From contig NC_080564.1 in the NCBI RefSeq assembly GCF_030253575.1, forward strand, positions 24,700,001-24,764,000: DNA of 64,000 bases, written 5' to 3'. The notes below the pieces were generated by a model that saw only the letters and a list, made by a program, of their open reading frames with translations, ran no database searches and had not been told where the DNA came from. How positions within the stretch are numbered: position 1 is the stretch's first letter; each line of letters begins with the position of its first letter. The DNA comes from Rhododendron vialii. Taxonomy: Eukaryota > Streptophyta > Magnoliopsida > Ericales > Ericaceae. Both the position numbers and the translations under genes were made by a program. Shown here one piece after another: positions 1-17,525 of this stretch.

Positions 1-152
1 TAATGGTATGCACATCTATTACCCAACATATACTAGAGTTGTCCAACACTTTACTCTGCATGTATAGTACCACCATTGAATTGGTTTTGTGGAATAGGGA
101 ATCAAATACCTGTTAAAAGGATTCTCTCATTGATATTTGCTACTGATATATT

Positions 153-330
153 TTGGCTCTATGTTTAAAGTACAACCTGAGTGTGCATGTGACCGCCCCC
201 CCACCCCCCTCCTTTTTATTTTGGTCCTTTCTATGGGGTATTTGGCTCTATGTTTAAAGTACAACCTGAGTGCATGTGAGGGGCCCCCTCCCCCTTTTTT
301 TTTGGGTCCTTTCCACAGGGTATTCACTGC
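153..330. repeat. Two-copy tandem duplication, about 89-bp period
   Basis: A block beginning TTGGCTCTATGTTTAAAGTA starts at 153 and again at 242, each copy followed by a C-rich then T-rich tract. The copies differ in the C/T tracts. It lies just upstream of the Harbinger ORF1 exon, probably in an intron. No gene is visible in 1-630. Confidence 0.7.
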
Positions 331-630
331 TGCAAATAGTGGCTTTGTATGGCTCAATTGAAGTACGAAAAAGGGAATCCAATGCCCCACCCTCCACCAC
401 CATTTTTTCCATATATGCCAGTATGACATTTTGGTGTCCTTGTGAAAAATACAAATACTAACATGTATAAAATTGTTTTGAAGAAATCTTTACCCAAAAG
501 AAAGGTTTGAAGATCCATTTGTGTGTTGCATTCGGCTCATATTTGCACAATTTAGGTACTACACTTTTTCTCCCTCTGTTTACTACGACGTTGATTTTGT
601 TGTGTTGTTTTTCTATTGTACTCATTGCAG

Positions 631-1461
631 CGAAATAGTAACGTTGCGAAATTCGAAGAGAAGGGTTTGGAACATGAGCAACTCATGGACCGCGTCTTTC
701 GAGATGTTACGGCTATGGGAAAAGACGCTATGTTTCCAGGTGATGGCATTGACGACATTGCAGAGGGATCCGATGAGTCGGATGGACCGCGTGGCCTTCA
801 TGGGTCAGTCCCCCAAGCCGACGACTACAACAAACTACGACACGGGTTAGTAGAAAGGGCAAACAAAATAGTAGGCCAAACGTCAAAATTGGGCAGTGGG
901 TCTTCTGCGCGAAAGCGCAAGTTTAACGAGACTAGTGACTATGATTCCGGGTCCATTGCCCAATCACTTGACCGTTTCAAGTTAACCCCAAGTATAATGA
1001 TTAATCGTTCGGGAAGATGGGGAGTCGACGACTGTGTCAAAAAAATTAAAACCCTTCCCTTTTTCGAAAATGAGGGTCAAAACGAAGATTTTCTTATTCG
1101 GGCTTGTAGTGTTTTTGGAAGACAACAACATAAAATTATTTTTTTCTGTGAGGTACAGACCACTAGCCTAATGATTAAATGGTTTCAGAGAGAACATGCT
1201 TTGGCCGTAGGCAAGTACTTCAAGGCTTCCCCTGAAAAGAGAGGCCTTCAACCTTCCCCATTCCCTCCCTGTCCCCCATGCCCTCGGGGTCCCCTTCTTC
1301 CGCAGGGATTTGCAGCATTCCCTGAGGGTTATCAACCATTCCCACCAAGTCGTCCCCCATTCCCTCTGGGTTACGAAGCATTCCGTCATGAGTCTGAACC
1401 ATTCCGTCAAGGTCCGCCATTCCCACATGGTTCCCAATTCCCTCATGGTTCTTACCATTAG
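631..1461 (+). CDS. PIF/Harbinger ORF1, MYB/SANT-like protein, C-terminal exon
   Basis: An open frame of about 275 codons follows a splice acceptor (TTGCAG at 625-630) and ends with a stop at 1461. It has the usual C-terminal layout of transposon ORF1 proteins: an 'EQLMDRVFRDVTA' segment, a charged serine-rich linker with a basic stretch (ARKRKF), then a helical 'SIAQSLDRFK' region and the sequence around VDDCVKKIKTLPFF. The last 80 residues are Pro/Phe/Gly-rich imperfect repeats (PFP, PHGS). In this family ORF1 binds DNA and helps the transposase act. The N-terminal trihelix/SANT exon would lie upstream, outside the window. No stop interrupts this exon, but the rest of the element is dead. 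Family assignment comes from layout and remembered motifs. Confidence 0.6.
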   Translation, partial: RNSNVAKFEEKGLEHEQLMDRVFRDVTAMGKDAMFPGDGIDDIAEGSDESDGPRGLHGSVPQADDYNKLRHGLVERANKIVGQTSKLGSGSSARKRKFNETSDYDSGSIAQSLDRFKLTPSIMINRSGRWGVDDCVKKIKTLPFFENEGQNEDFLIRACSVFGRQQHKIIFFCEVQTTSLMIKWFQREHALAVGKYFKASPEKRGLQPSPFPPCPPCPRGPLLPQGFAAFPEGYQPFPPSRPPFPLGYEAFRHESEPFRQGPPFPHGSQFPHGSYH

Positions 1462-2430
1462 CACTTTGGCCAAATTTACAAAACTCCACGCCATTGTTCG
1501 TTTGTTATTGTGGCTTCTTCCGTATGGGGTACTAGACTTGAACTTTCGTACAATTTTAATTCGGGTATTGTTTGGGATTATAATCTGTTAACTTTTTGCA
1601 GTGTTGTTTTGAGCTGTTTTAATGTACTGTTAAGCCGAATTTGTGGCAGTTGTTTGGTAATGTATGTTGGAATTTGGTCGGGCAGTAACTTTGGTACTGT
1701 TATCATAATCTGTTATTTCAATGGTTGATACTCATGTTTGTAGCTCCATCTCTCTGTCTAACATAAAGAAACAAAAATTGGTGACCTGCAAATATTATTG
1801 CACAAATGCTTTAATATGGATTTCTCCGTTTTCGTTTTTTTGTTAATAGACCTGCAAAGTTATGGTGGCAATGGTTAAAAAAATTTATTATTGCACAACA
1901 GTCGAGTATTACCATTATTGTACATAGTTTACCTTCAGAAAATGGGTTTTAATTGATCCGATTTTGTTTTCCACTGAAATCTCAGCAAAAAGGTGGGTTT
2001 AGATGAGATCTAATTGGTCCTCTACATTGTCCCTTTGTGTTTGCACTGATTGACCATCTACCAATAGTTCTTCCGGCCATCTGTTTCATTCTCTATCAAA
2101 ATCTTCTTAAACCAAACTTTTTTTCCAGCCATTAGATTCCCTTTCTCTCAAATCTTTCTGTTTTCTCTCACCACGAATGGCATTACCAAAACGTGGCCAC
2201 AGGTTTTTCAAATTCAGGAGCCCCGTCAATTTCTTGCCTCTACTGATCATGTCAATTTCAAAACTGTCTTGAAATAAACCCACCTCCACTACTAGCTAAT
2301 TCAAAAAAAGTCCACTTTCTACAGAAAACCACACCAGCACAGCAAGTTTGTTGTTTGATTGCCCAAAAGGAAGATATTATCGTACGTAAGGTTGTAATGA
2401 CTTTACATGGGTTTTCACTGCATAGGGGCC
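1462..2430. other. Non-coding spacer between Harbinger ORF1 and transposase
   Basis: AT-rich DNA without a sustained frame. It presumably holds ORF1's 3' UTR and the transposase gene's leader. Nothing else is recognised. Confidence 0.5.
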
Positions 2431-4477
2431 ATGTATCCGTCAAGAGGTAACTATTTTGCTAACAACAATGAAAACGCTGGCGTAGGAAACAATTTCTTTG
2501 GTCGTTATGCAGATGTCCCCAATGACCAAGACAGATATGCATATAACAATTAGTACAACACTGCGGACAACACATCCATGTTAGTTAATGGGATTGAACG
2601 GTTGTCATTGCAAAACCCCATTGACTCGTCCAATGCAAACCAAGGGATTTGGTATGGGTCAGGTACTCCTACATTTGTACAAAACACATCGAACTTCTCT
2701 CAACCATCAAATGCATCAACATGGGATGGGTCTTGGAATGGTGGGCCAGAATGGGGGGATCAACAGGGTAGAACATCCCTTAAAGGAACATCGAATCAAT
2801 GGGCTCGGTTTCGTAACAAAGAAAGTCAATATGGGGGGAATATGATCGAACGAGATACGCAATTTGTAATAGGGACACACCTTCAACTTCACAAATTCAC
2901 TCAGACGAAGCATATCCCATGGGTAATACACGTTTGGTTACGGAGGAGGTTAATGAAGAGGAATCGGATGAGGAGGAGGGGAACGAAGAGGAGTCGGATG
3001 AGGAGGACGATAACGAAGAGGAATCAGATGAGGAGAAGGGCATTAAAAACAAAGATTTCATAAAATGTCGTGCATCAACAAGACTTGTATGTCATACAAA
3101 TGCTAATGGAGGAAGTCGATGAAAACCGCCCGAACAAAAAACAAAAGATACCGTACCTTACATCGGCCAACAGCGGTTTGGAGTGGGTGATGTCAACATT
3201 AAATTCCGACAATCCTAGAAAGTGTCCTGAAGTATTCTGGATGAAAAAGGAAGTGTTCGGAATGCTATGCAATGAAATGGTTAACAAATATGGCTTCCAC
3301 ATAGGAACAAAACGTGAGGTCAGCGTAATTGAGAGCCTTGCAATATTTTTGTCCTTATTGCGTGGATAGACCCTTAAGCAGATCCAGGAACAATTCCAAC
3401 ATGGGCAAGCTACTTGTTCGAGGCAGATCAACAAAGTCCTAAAATGTATGTTAAAATTGGCAGTGGACGAAATAAAGCCAACAGGGGATTACAATGACCA
3501 CATCCTTACTTGCAAGTTAGACCTCAGTACAGACATTTCAAGGTACGAAGCATTTTTTAAATTTTGCCTTGAATCATTAAATGGAAAACATAAAAGTCGT
3601 TACTGACGTTGGCATGTAACCTAATGTGTTACGGAAATCGTTTACAGGATTGCATTGGGGCTATGGATGGTACTCATGTATTTTGCAAGCCTAAACCAAA
3701 GGATGCGAAAAAATTCTGGAGACGTAAGGGGGGCCACACTACGAACATAATAGCTGTGTGCGACTTTGATCTATGCTTCACATTTGCCTCGCCGGGGTGG
3801 GAAGGAGCGATGCATGATTATTTAATTTTCAAGGAATGTGTTCATGGTAAAGGCAAGAATAAGTTTCCGCATCCACCGGAAGGTAAAAATGTTGTTAGTT
3901 GTAGTTTTATTATTTCAAATAAATATGCACTTATGAGCTAGTTGTATTCATTTTTCTTTCTTTTCGGTTTTCAGGCAAGTACTATTTAGTGGATGGTGGC
4001 TACCCTAATGCAAAAGGATACATGGCACCGTAGAAAGGGCACATGTACCACCTAGAGGATTTTAAGCGCGGAGTGAGACGACACTTGGGCGACTACGAAT
4101 ACTTTAATAGGTGGCACTCGTCGCTTCGATCTGTCATTGAGCGAACGTTTGGGGTATGGAAAAATTGGTGGCGGATGATGAAGATTCCAACATATTATCC
4201 ATTGACACTTCACAAGAAGTATGTTCTGGCTTCCATGAGCATACACAACTTCATAATCCGCAATTGTCCGGACGACAAAGAGTTGCAAGAAGCTTTGCAT
4301 GATGAAGAAAACTACGATAACGATGATATTCCGGACATTGATCCCCGATACGCCCAAATGGAGGCCGCTGAAGACATACAATTTCCGCTACATGCAAATG
4401 ATTCCAACATGAGAAAGGTTCGAGATGAAATAATGATGAACATGAAAAGGGTCCGACGACGACAAGGAAGAAGTTAA
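2431..4477 (+). pseudogene. PIF/Harbinger transposase (HARBI1-like DDE nuclease), broken
   Basis: The reading starts at ATG 2431 (MYPSRGNYFANN) with an Asn/Ser/Gln-rich N-terminus, an acidic repeat tract, then the nuclease. The catalytic core lies in exons joined by two short introns: exon start 3648 after TTTACAG; donor at 3883; acceptor ending 3974. The three acidic residues sit in AMDGTH (exon from 3648), VDGGYP (exon from 3975) and IERTFGVWK (about 4138), as in the DDE_4 family. Lesions: TAG at 2551; frame changes before the acidic tract and again before the nuclease; TAG at 3367 (after LSLLRG); TAG at 4033 (after KGYMAP). The C-terminal part, about 144 codons to 4477, is open and well conserved. 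Such enzymes cut and paste the element into TWA targets, but this copy cannot make a full protein. Confidence 0.85.
2952..3041 (+). repeat. Three 30-bp tandem repeats encoding an acidic decapeptide
   Basis: Three consecutive 30-bp units encode NEEESDEEEG, NEEESDEEDD and NEEESDEEKG in the frame that also reads MGNTRLVTEE just upstream. The tract belongs to the broken Harbinger transposase N-terminal region. Confidence 0.75.
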
Positions 4478-4584
4478 GGTGGGAATGCTTAGGTTGGGTT
4501 GGCCTTGAATACCTCTGGAATACGTTAATGTTACTTATGGACAAAAAAAAAAGTGGGTTTGTATTCCACAATCAAAAATATTGT

Positions 4585-4712
4585 GTATGAATCTTGTTTG
4601 TTAGATTTTGATGCGGTTTAACAAACACTGCATAAAAAATTTGAAAATATTATTTTCGTAAATTCATTATTTTAAAACTCGAAAGTAGGTCTTTATTTTG
4701 TAAAAGAGTTAT
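4585..4712. repeat. Fragment related to the MITE at 13509-13715
   Basis: The block from CTTGTTTGTTAGATTTTGAT through GTAGGTCTTTATTTTGTAAA follows the same order and spacing as the centre plus right arm of the MITE in the SnRK1 intron. The left arm is absent. It directly follows the Harbinger transposase, so it may be that transposon's 3' terminus. Confidence 0.6.
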
Positions 4713-4986
4713 TTCATAATAACCCCCCAACTCCTCTCTTTTGGTGGTCATTGGATGAATCAACGGCTTAAAAAAGAAGTCCGCATTTTTTGCAAAAGGA
4801 GAGATCTCCAAGGGACTGTGTATATATAGACAGGGGGGCGTAGGGGAGGTGTCATCGTCGAGGAGTGGATCAGCTTAAAGACTGAGAACTAAAAGAAGAG
4901 GATCAGATATTCAATTCTGAAAAAAATGCTGAATTCTTGATTTCAGCCCTAATTCGAAACTTAACATCTGAACAAGTTTCGGAATT

Positions 4987-5215
4987 CATCTTCCGCATTC
5001 TTTTGATTATTTCAAACATAAACTTCGATTTTGACAGCGATTTTTGGAATTGGACATCTAATTTACGATTCCATATTTAGAACTCGAAGTCGTCGAAACT
5101 CAACTTCCGCGTTCTTTTGATTATTTCAGAAGTTAACTTTCGGTTCTTGCAGCGTTTTTGGGAATTGGATATCCAATTTACGGTTCCAAATTTAGAACTC
5201 GAAGTCGTTGGAACT
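4987..5215. repeat. Two-copy tandem duplication, about 115 bp
   Basis: Units 4987-5100 and 5101-5215 are about 80-85% alike by eye (both run from CNTCTTCCGC/CAACTTCCGC to GAACTCGAAGTCGT.GGAACT). No coding potential is evident. A TATATATAG motif lies near 4819 and poly-A tracts near 5512, but no gene could be assigned to 4713-5700. Confidence 0.75.
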
Positions 5216-5708
5216 AGATGAAATCCCCATACCACTTTGATTTAAGATTTTGGGCACAAAATCTGAACTTGAAGTGAGACGATCTCAAAGTCGAAGTCAA
5301 TATGTTACATCAAAATCCAAACTCAAAGTCGAGAACATAAAAATCTCTGAATTTAAGATCCCTTACCTGTTCGAGATGGGTTGAGATGATCGGAGAAGAT
5401 TTGGAGACGATGAACAGTGAAAACAGTCTGGCTAATTAGTGTTGGGTTTTGTTGGGAAGGGTATACTGGGAAGTTTTAGGTTATTTTTTTTATTTCATGG
5501 AGTAATTTGTTAAAAAAAAAAGAAGGAAAATTTTAAAATCAGCCCAGTGAATATGTGAATGTGTATGAAAGGTATAAAAAATACACAAAAATATGTGTTT
5601 TTTTTGTATTTTAGTATATTATCGTCAGCCCAGTGGACTGACAATAGCAAGACCGAAAAAAGAAATAATGAAGAAGATGATGAGTTGTATGTAAAACAGA
5701 AAGTTTAC

Positions 5709-5996
5709 GGGCACCGCACAGCTTATGGGATCCACTCCGAACTTCGTACAAATAATTCGAGCCGTTGAATAATTTTTAAAAAAAATTGAGTTTGCATCAC
5801 AGAACATCAGCTCGATCCAATATGTGTAGGTATTCAGATCAAGCTTCTCATCTTTGAAAGCTTGATCGGAGCATCTACACATATCGGATCGAGCTAATGT
5901 TTCGTGATGTCCACTCAATTTTTTTTTTTAAATTATTTAACGGTTTGAATAATCCGTGTAGAATCTAAAGTGAGTCTCACACGACGTGTGGTGGCC
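5709..5996. mobile_element. Foldback MITE, near-complete palindrome of about 290 bp
   Basis: The left arm from GGGCACCGCAC (5709) matches the reverse complement of the right arm ending GTGTGGTGGCC (5996) almost throughout. The best part is CCGTTGAATAATTTTTAA (from 5763) against the reverse complement of AAATTATTTAACGG (to 5943). Further matched blocks include the CTCGATCC and TATGTGTAG segments near the centre (about 5850). The loop is only a few bases. It lies about 400 bp upstream of the SnRK1 leader. A transcript through it would fold into a very long hairpin. Confidence 0.75.
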
Positions 5997-6374
5997 GGCC
6001 ACCGTATGGCGTGGTGGCTGTAGCGCTGCTGGGAAAATGGATTGCAAATAGGACTTGAGATTTGACCACCCCAAGTGAGTTGAGTTTTGTTCACCCGCCT
6101 CTCCACTCAAGAGGGTGAACATTATTCTCGTTTTAATTGGTTGAAATGACGTGCATCCTATCACAAAGTTGATGTCATGCTTACTAAAAAATATATTGCA
6201 TGATAAGTATAACATCACTTTGTAGTGGTGTCTATACTATTTCAACCACCAATAAAAGAGAAGGGTAATGTTGACCCACTTTTTTGTACGGATCCAAAAC
6301 GGACAAAAGTGGATATGTACGATGATACACCGTCTAGTCAGCATAACGGACCGGAATGTAACTGTTGCGGTGGA

Positions 6375-6517
6375 CTCTCTCTCTCTCTCTCTCTCTCGTC
6401 TACGTTCTTTAAATTATACTCCATCCCTACAAACACACAGTAGATTCACCCAAGATTTTCCAATTGAGCGACGATCACGATCCCTCCGTCAGCTTTCTCT
6501 CTCCCCCCTCTCTATCT
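6375..6517 (+). other. Probable 5' UTR exon of the SnRK1 gene
   Basis: A CT-rich leader-like segment (CT repeat 6375-6397, then pyrimidine-rich sequence) ends at a good donor, CTATCT|GTACGTATC. The next acceptor fitting the reading frame is at 9490-9491, four bases before the SnRK1 start codon. SnRK1 genes commonly have such an upstream leader intron. The transcription start is not determined; an AATAAAAG-like sequence near 6250 is not a convincing TATA box. Confidence 0.5.
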
Positions 6518-9491
6518 GTACGTATCTACACACGATTTGTATATACGTTGATGCAATTTATTCGTTTATGTTTCAATTATATGTTTAGCATGCAAAATCT
6601 GGACGTCGTTTCAGATTTTCCTTTTCATTGGCCGTGTAATTAAGCCTGCAGCTAGAAATATCACAATTTCAGGTTTCCAAGAGAAATTTTGCTGATCGTG
6701 TGGGAATTTCTATAATTTATAAGTTCCTTAGGATTTGTAGCTTTTGGAAGGGGATAATAGCAATTGTTGTTTGATTTGTTCACTGATAAATTTCTATGTT
6801 GATTGTTGATATGTCTGGGCCAGCTTGCGTGCCTGCCACCTGCTACTATTGAGTTTTTTCCTTTAAATTTGGTGTTATGCGGATGGCAATTGACTCTGGA
6901 TATAATTTCTATCGTTGGTATTAGACGACGTAGTTGATGGATAACTCATGAATTTGGCAGTCTTATAGTGTATAAAATTAGAAACAATCAATAGATCATA
7001 AGTAGAAGTAGAGTAGGCAATCAAAAGTGGAAGTTGGAAATGCTATTATGGACTTCTTCTATGAAGATTTTTCTTTTAAATTTGGTTTCACACGAACAGC
7101 AATGGATTCCTGATAGAATTTCTCTCGCTTGTTTGAGAAAACATAGTTGATGAATAACTCATGAACAGCGTAAAATTAGAAACAATCAATAGATCACAAG
7201 TAGAAGTAGGCAATGCTATACTGAATTAAAAGGATTATGAAGTCCATGCTATAAAGTGAGTTACATTAGCCTTCCTCATATTGAGTCATCATCTCTGACA
7301 GCAACTGTGTTTAGGATATCTTTGTTTGCTTCATTTGTAGCAATATGATGGAGTTGTTGAGGGTATTATGCATGAAATTCGTTTTTCTTTATTTCTTTTG
7401 AGATTTATGTATGACATTATTGACTTCAGTAGGAATAACTGTGGAAGTGTCCTAGCAAATTCTGTCCTATTTATCCTACTCGACGTCTATCTCAAACTCA
7501 CTTGTTTTCAACTGGTGGGTGTCCATAAAAAGTTCTCTTTTTTTTCTTTTTCTTTTTCTTTTTCTGTTGGGTTCTATTGTATGTATTTTGTATTGGTGTT
7601 TAAGAAGTTTCACTTCTATGTTGTCTGCAATATACCAATAACTCAATAAGTTCGTCAATTGAATTAACCATGTGGAATTTTAGACATTCATCATGCACAT
7701 TCACCGCAAGAGCAACGTAGAAATCATAGCATGAACAAAAGGCAAGACAAGCACAAGTGTTTTGACAGTTGTTTGTCTACACATTTCAAACTGCTATTAC
7801 ACTGAGTCAATGAGTTTTCACTAGGTTCACCCAAAACCTTTGCAGTCCACAAAGGGGTGTTCCATAGGTTCAGTCACTGCCTTTACAACCAACAATCAAG
7901 GAAAACAGGGTTTTGTTGGCTCAACCAAACCCAACAACCTTCAAATCCTAACATATAAACAGAAAATGAAAATTTTTATTGAGCTTAAAATAAATCTTTG
8001 AGTGGGAAAAAAGTGTAAGAAGGGGATCCTCATTGCAGGGGACAAAATCAAGAGAGATAATCTTTCTCGGAAAAATATGCACTCGTTGTTACCAATAATA
8101 TTTGCTTCTTGTGTATATTGTATAAGAAGGTTGAACAGGAAAGAATATGTTGTGTGATGACACATATCCCATTTGTATTATGGTGTAAAAAATGTACTGC
8201 ATGATGCTTTTTGCACCCATTTTTATTCCAAATATACATTTCATCCTTTATTGTGATGTGAAGTTATGAAATGCCATTCTAATTCTATTTTGTGGTATAC
8301 TTTTGCGGCTTTGCCCAAATTCCTTACTACAAATAACTACATATTGTAACTTCACCTACTTATGGGAAACAAAGTACTTAATTTGACCCTAAAAGGCAAA
8401 AAATACAAGTGCCTAGAAAGATGTAAAGGAACCAGTATTCACGGCTGAATAAGGAATTTCGTAACTGCACTAGGAAGCAGTTACACGATCCAATTGCCTA
8501 TTGAGCTTGAAATTTTATTTGTGAGACTTTTAGAGGTAACTTGATGTGCTACATCATAGGATGGACTGATCTAAGATAGTGTTTGGGAAGAGTAAAACCG
8601 AAAACCAGTACGCGCAGTCTTCATGAATCCTATCCTCTGTGAATGAATAGAACATTATGTCAACTGGTCAGCCTTATGTTATGGAACGCGGATCGGACCA
8701 GTACAATTAACTGGAACGTAACCGTGGTATGTCGCATGCCCTAAAATTGTGTTACCACTTACCATAGGGGTAGGCCTTCTATAGTTAACTGAAACAGAAC
8801 TCTCTTCCTTCAAGTGTAGTTGTACCATGTTTTGAAACTTACATACCAAAATATAGTTTTCTACGGTCTTACTGGTCTCTGGTAATATCAGTTCAGCCGC
8901 TCCTCTAAAGTACTTGTTATGGTTCCCTAAATACTCGATTACTGAGTATAAAATTGCAAATTAAGTCGGTAAAGGCTCGTGTATCCACTCTGGACTGTGA
9001 CAGAACATATGGGAGAGAGAACTGATCTGTATTAGAGAATATTTAGGGTGAATGGTTACAATGCTAACGTAAGCTTAAATAGAGAAAAGCCTAGAAATCT
9101 CTACCTAAAATAGAAGATTACAAAGAGAAATGATTACGATATTATCACGATACGATTCTATGCCTAAAATACAACATACGCCGAGATCACGATGCATATA
9201 CATTCACACATGGTGCAGAAACTCTTGATAGCCCCACTAAGGGTTGTTTGTTCGTGTCTTGAATTCATTGGTACATGTATTGAACAGTGAGTTTGACAAA
9301 GGAAATGAGCAGGAAAGAAGAATATGATCTGCCCTGATTGGATAATTCACATACAACTTGAACTGTTATTTTTGAAGGACGATATATTGGCTACCCTAAA
9401 TGAAGTTCAGTATGCATCTGCATGCCTGAGTACTTCCACCAAATAGAATATTCAAGCCCCTGAGTTTGATGTTTCTCATCTCTGATGACAG
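6518..9491 (+). other. Long 5' UTR intron of the SnRK1 gene
   Basis: About 3 kb between donor GTACGT (6518) and acceptor GATGACAG (ending 9491) without a convincing gene. It is T-rich after the donor, as in plant leader introns. The segment 8990-9180 resembles the tail of a copia LTR (CTGTATTAGAGAATATTTAG, then AGCCTAGAAATCTCTACC) but no pair was found. Confidence 0.5.
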
Positions 9492-9495
9492 GAAT

Positions 9496-16649
<7,154 letters not shown>

Positions 16650-16950
16650 CAGGCCTCTGGAGAAGAAGAGGAAGAAACATGGCCATTGATTCACTATAAT
16701 TTTCTTTTCTTCTTCTTTTTTTTTTTTGGAAATGCATTGTCAATTGTTTGTAACATTTTCTCTTTTTCATATCCTTCTGTTCCTCTCTAAATTTTGTGTC
16801 TTCATAGTTCTTTAGGTTGATCTTGAGTTGTAGAGGCAGGGCATAGGAGGCCAGAGGCCAGCCTTGTCTTCAGCATCAGATCATATGTCATTGTTAAAAC
16901 CATCTAACTGTAATGATATGAGAAAAGTTCTCCATATGCCATATGTGATT

Positions 16951-16988
16951 GCTGCTGCTGCTGCTGCTCTCTCTCTCTCTCTCTCTCT
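16951..16988 (+). repeat. Compound microsatellite (GCT)6 (CT)n
   Basis: Six GCT units run into about 11 CT units, in the presumed 3' UTR or downstream flank of SnRK1 (stop at 16649). Confidence 0.9.
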
Positions 16989-17525
16989 GACTTTTTGTGT
17001 ATTTGTTCCAGGGATAGAATCATTTAGTTCAAAACCAGGAGATTAGATTGTTTTTAGCATCGTTTTATATGAACTTTGTTCATCTTTGGACTACATTTTT
17101 ATACCTTTTCAATTCTTCTTGTGAAACCAACGATGTGATGTAAAATTTTACCTGAAAATACTAAAAATTAAGAGAAAACAATCAAAAAGATAATATCAAT
17201 AAGACTGGAAAATTTACGGCAAAGGCCCGTAACTCATTTTAAAATTTAGATTGCCAGAGCCATAGGTAGCTTAATGCACTAGGTATGACTTCCAGCAAAA
17301 ACTAGCCCAAACACGCTGAGTAGTTTATGTGACTTACCATTGACAACCAACCTTGGACGCAAAATTGGCTCTGCAGAAACACAATCTACTAACAAATGCA
17401 TACACAAATGAAAAAAATGAAAAAGAAAAAGAAGATACAAGTAACCCCATTATTTTACCTATGTACTTCAAACAAAAAATGTTTTGTGAATGAACAAGTA
17501 ACCCAAATCTTGTTGTGACTCACTT

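Larger units (their letters stand above)
1..4720 (+). mobile_element. PIF/Harbinger DNA transposon, decayed, left end outside window
   Basis: The order MYB/SANT-like ORF1 exon (631-1461) followed by a DDE_4-type transposase (2431-4477), both on +, is the normal two-gene layout of plant PIF/Harbinger elements. The transposase is interrupted by stop codons and frameshifts, so this copy cannot be autonomous. The 5' part of ORF1 and the left terminal inverted repeat are not in the window. The right end is not defined exactly. A block at 4585-4712 resembles a MITE found in the SnRK1 intron and may be the element's right terminus. Confidence 0.75.
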
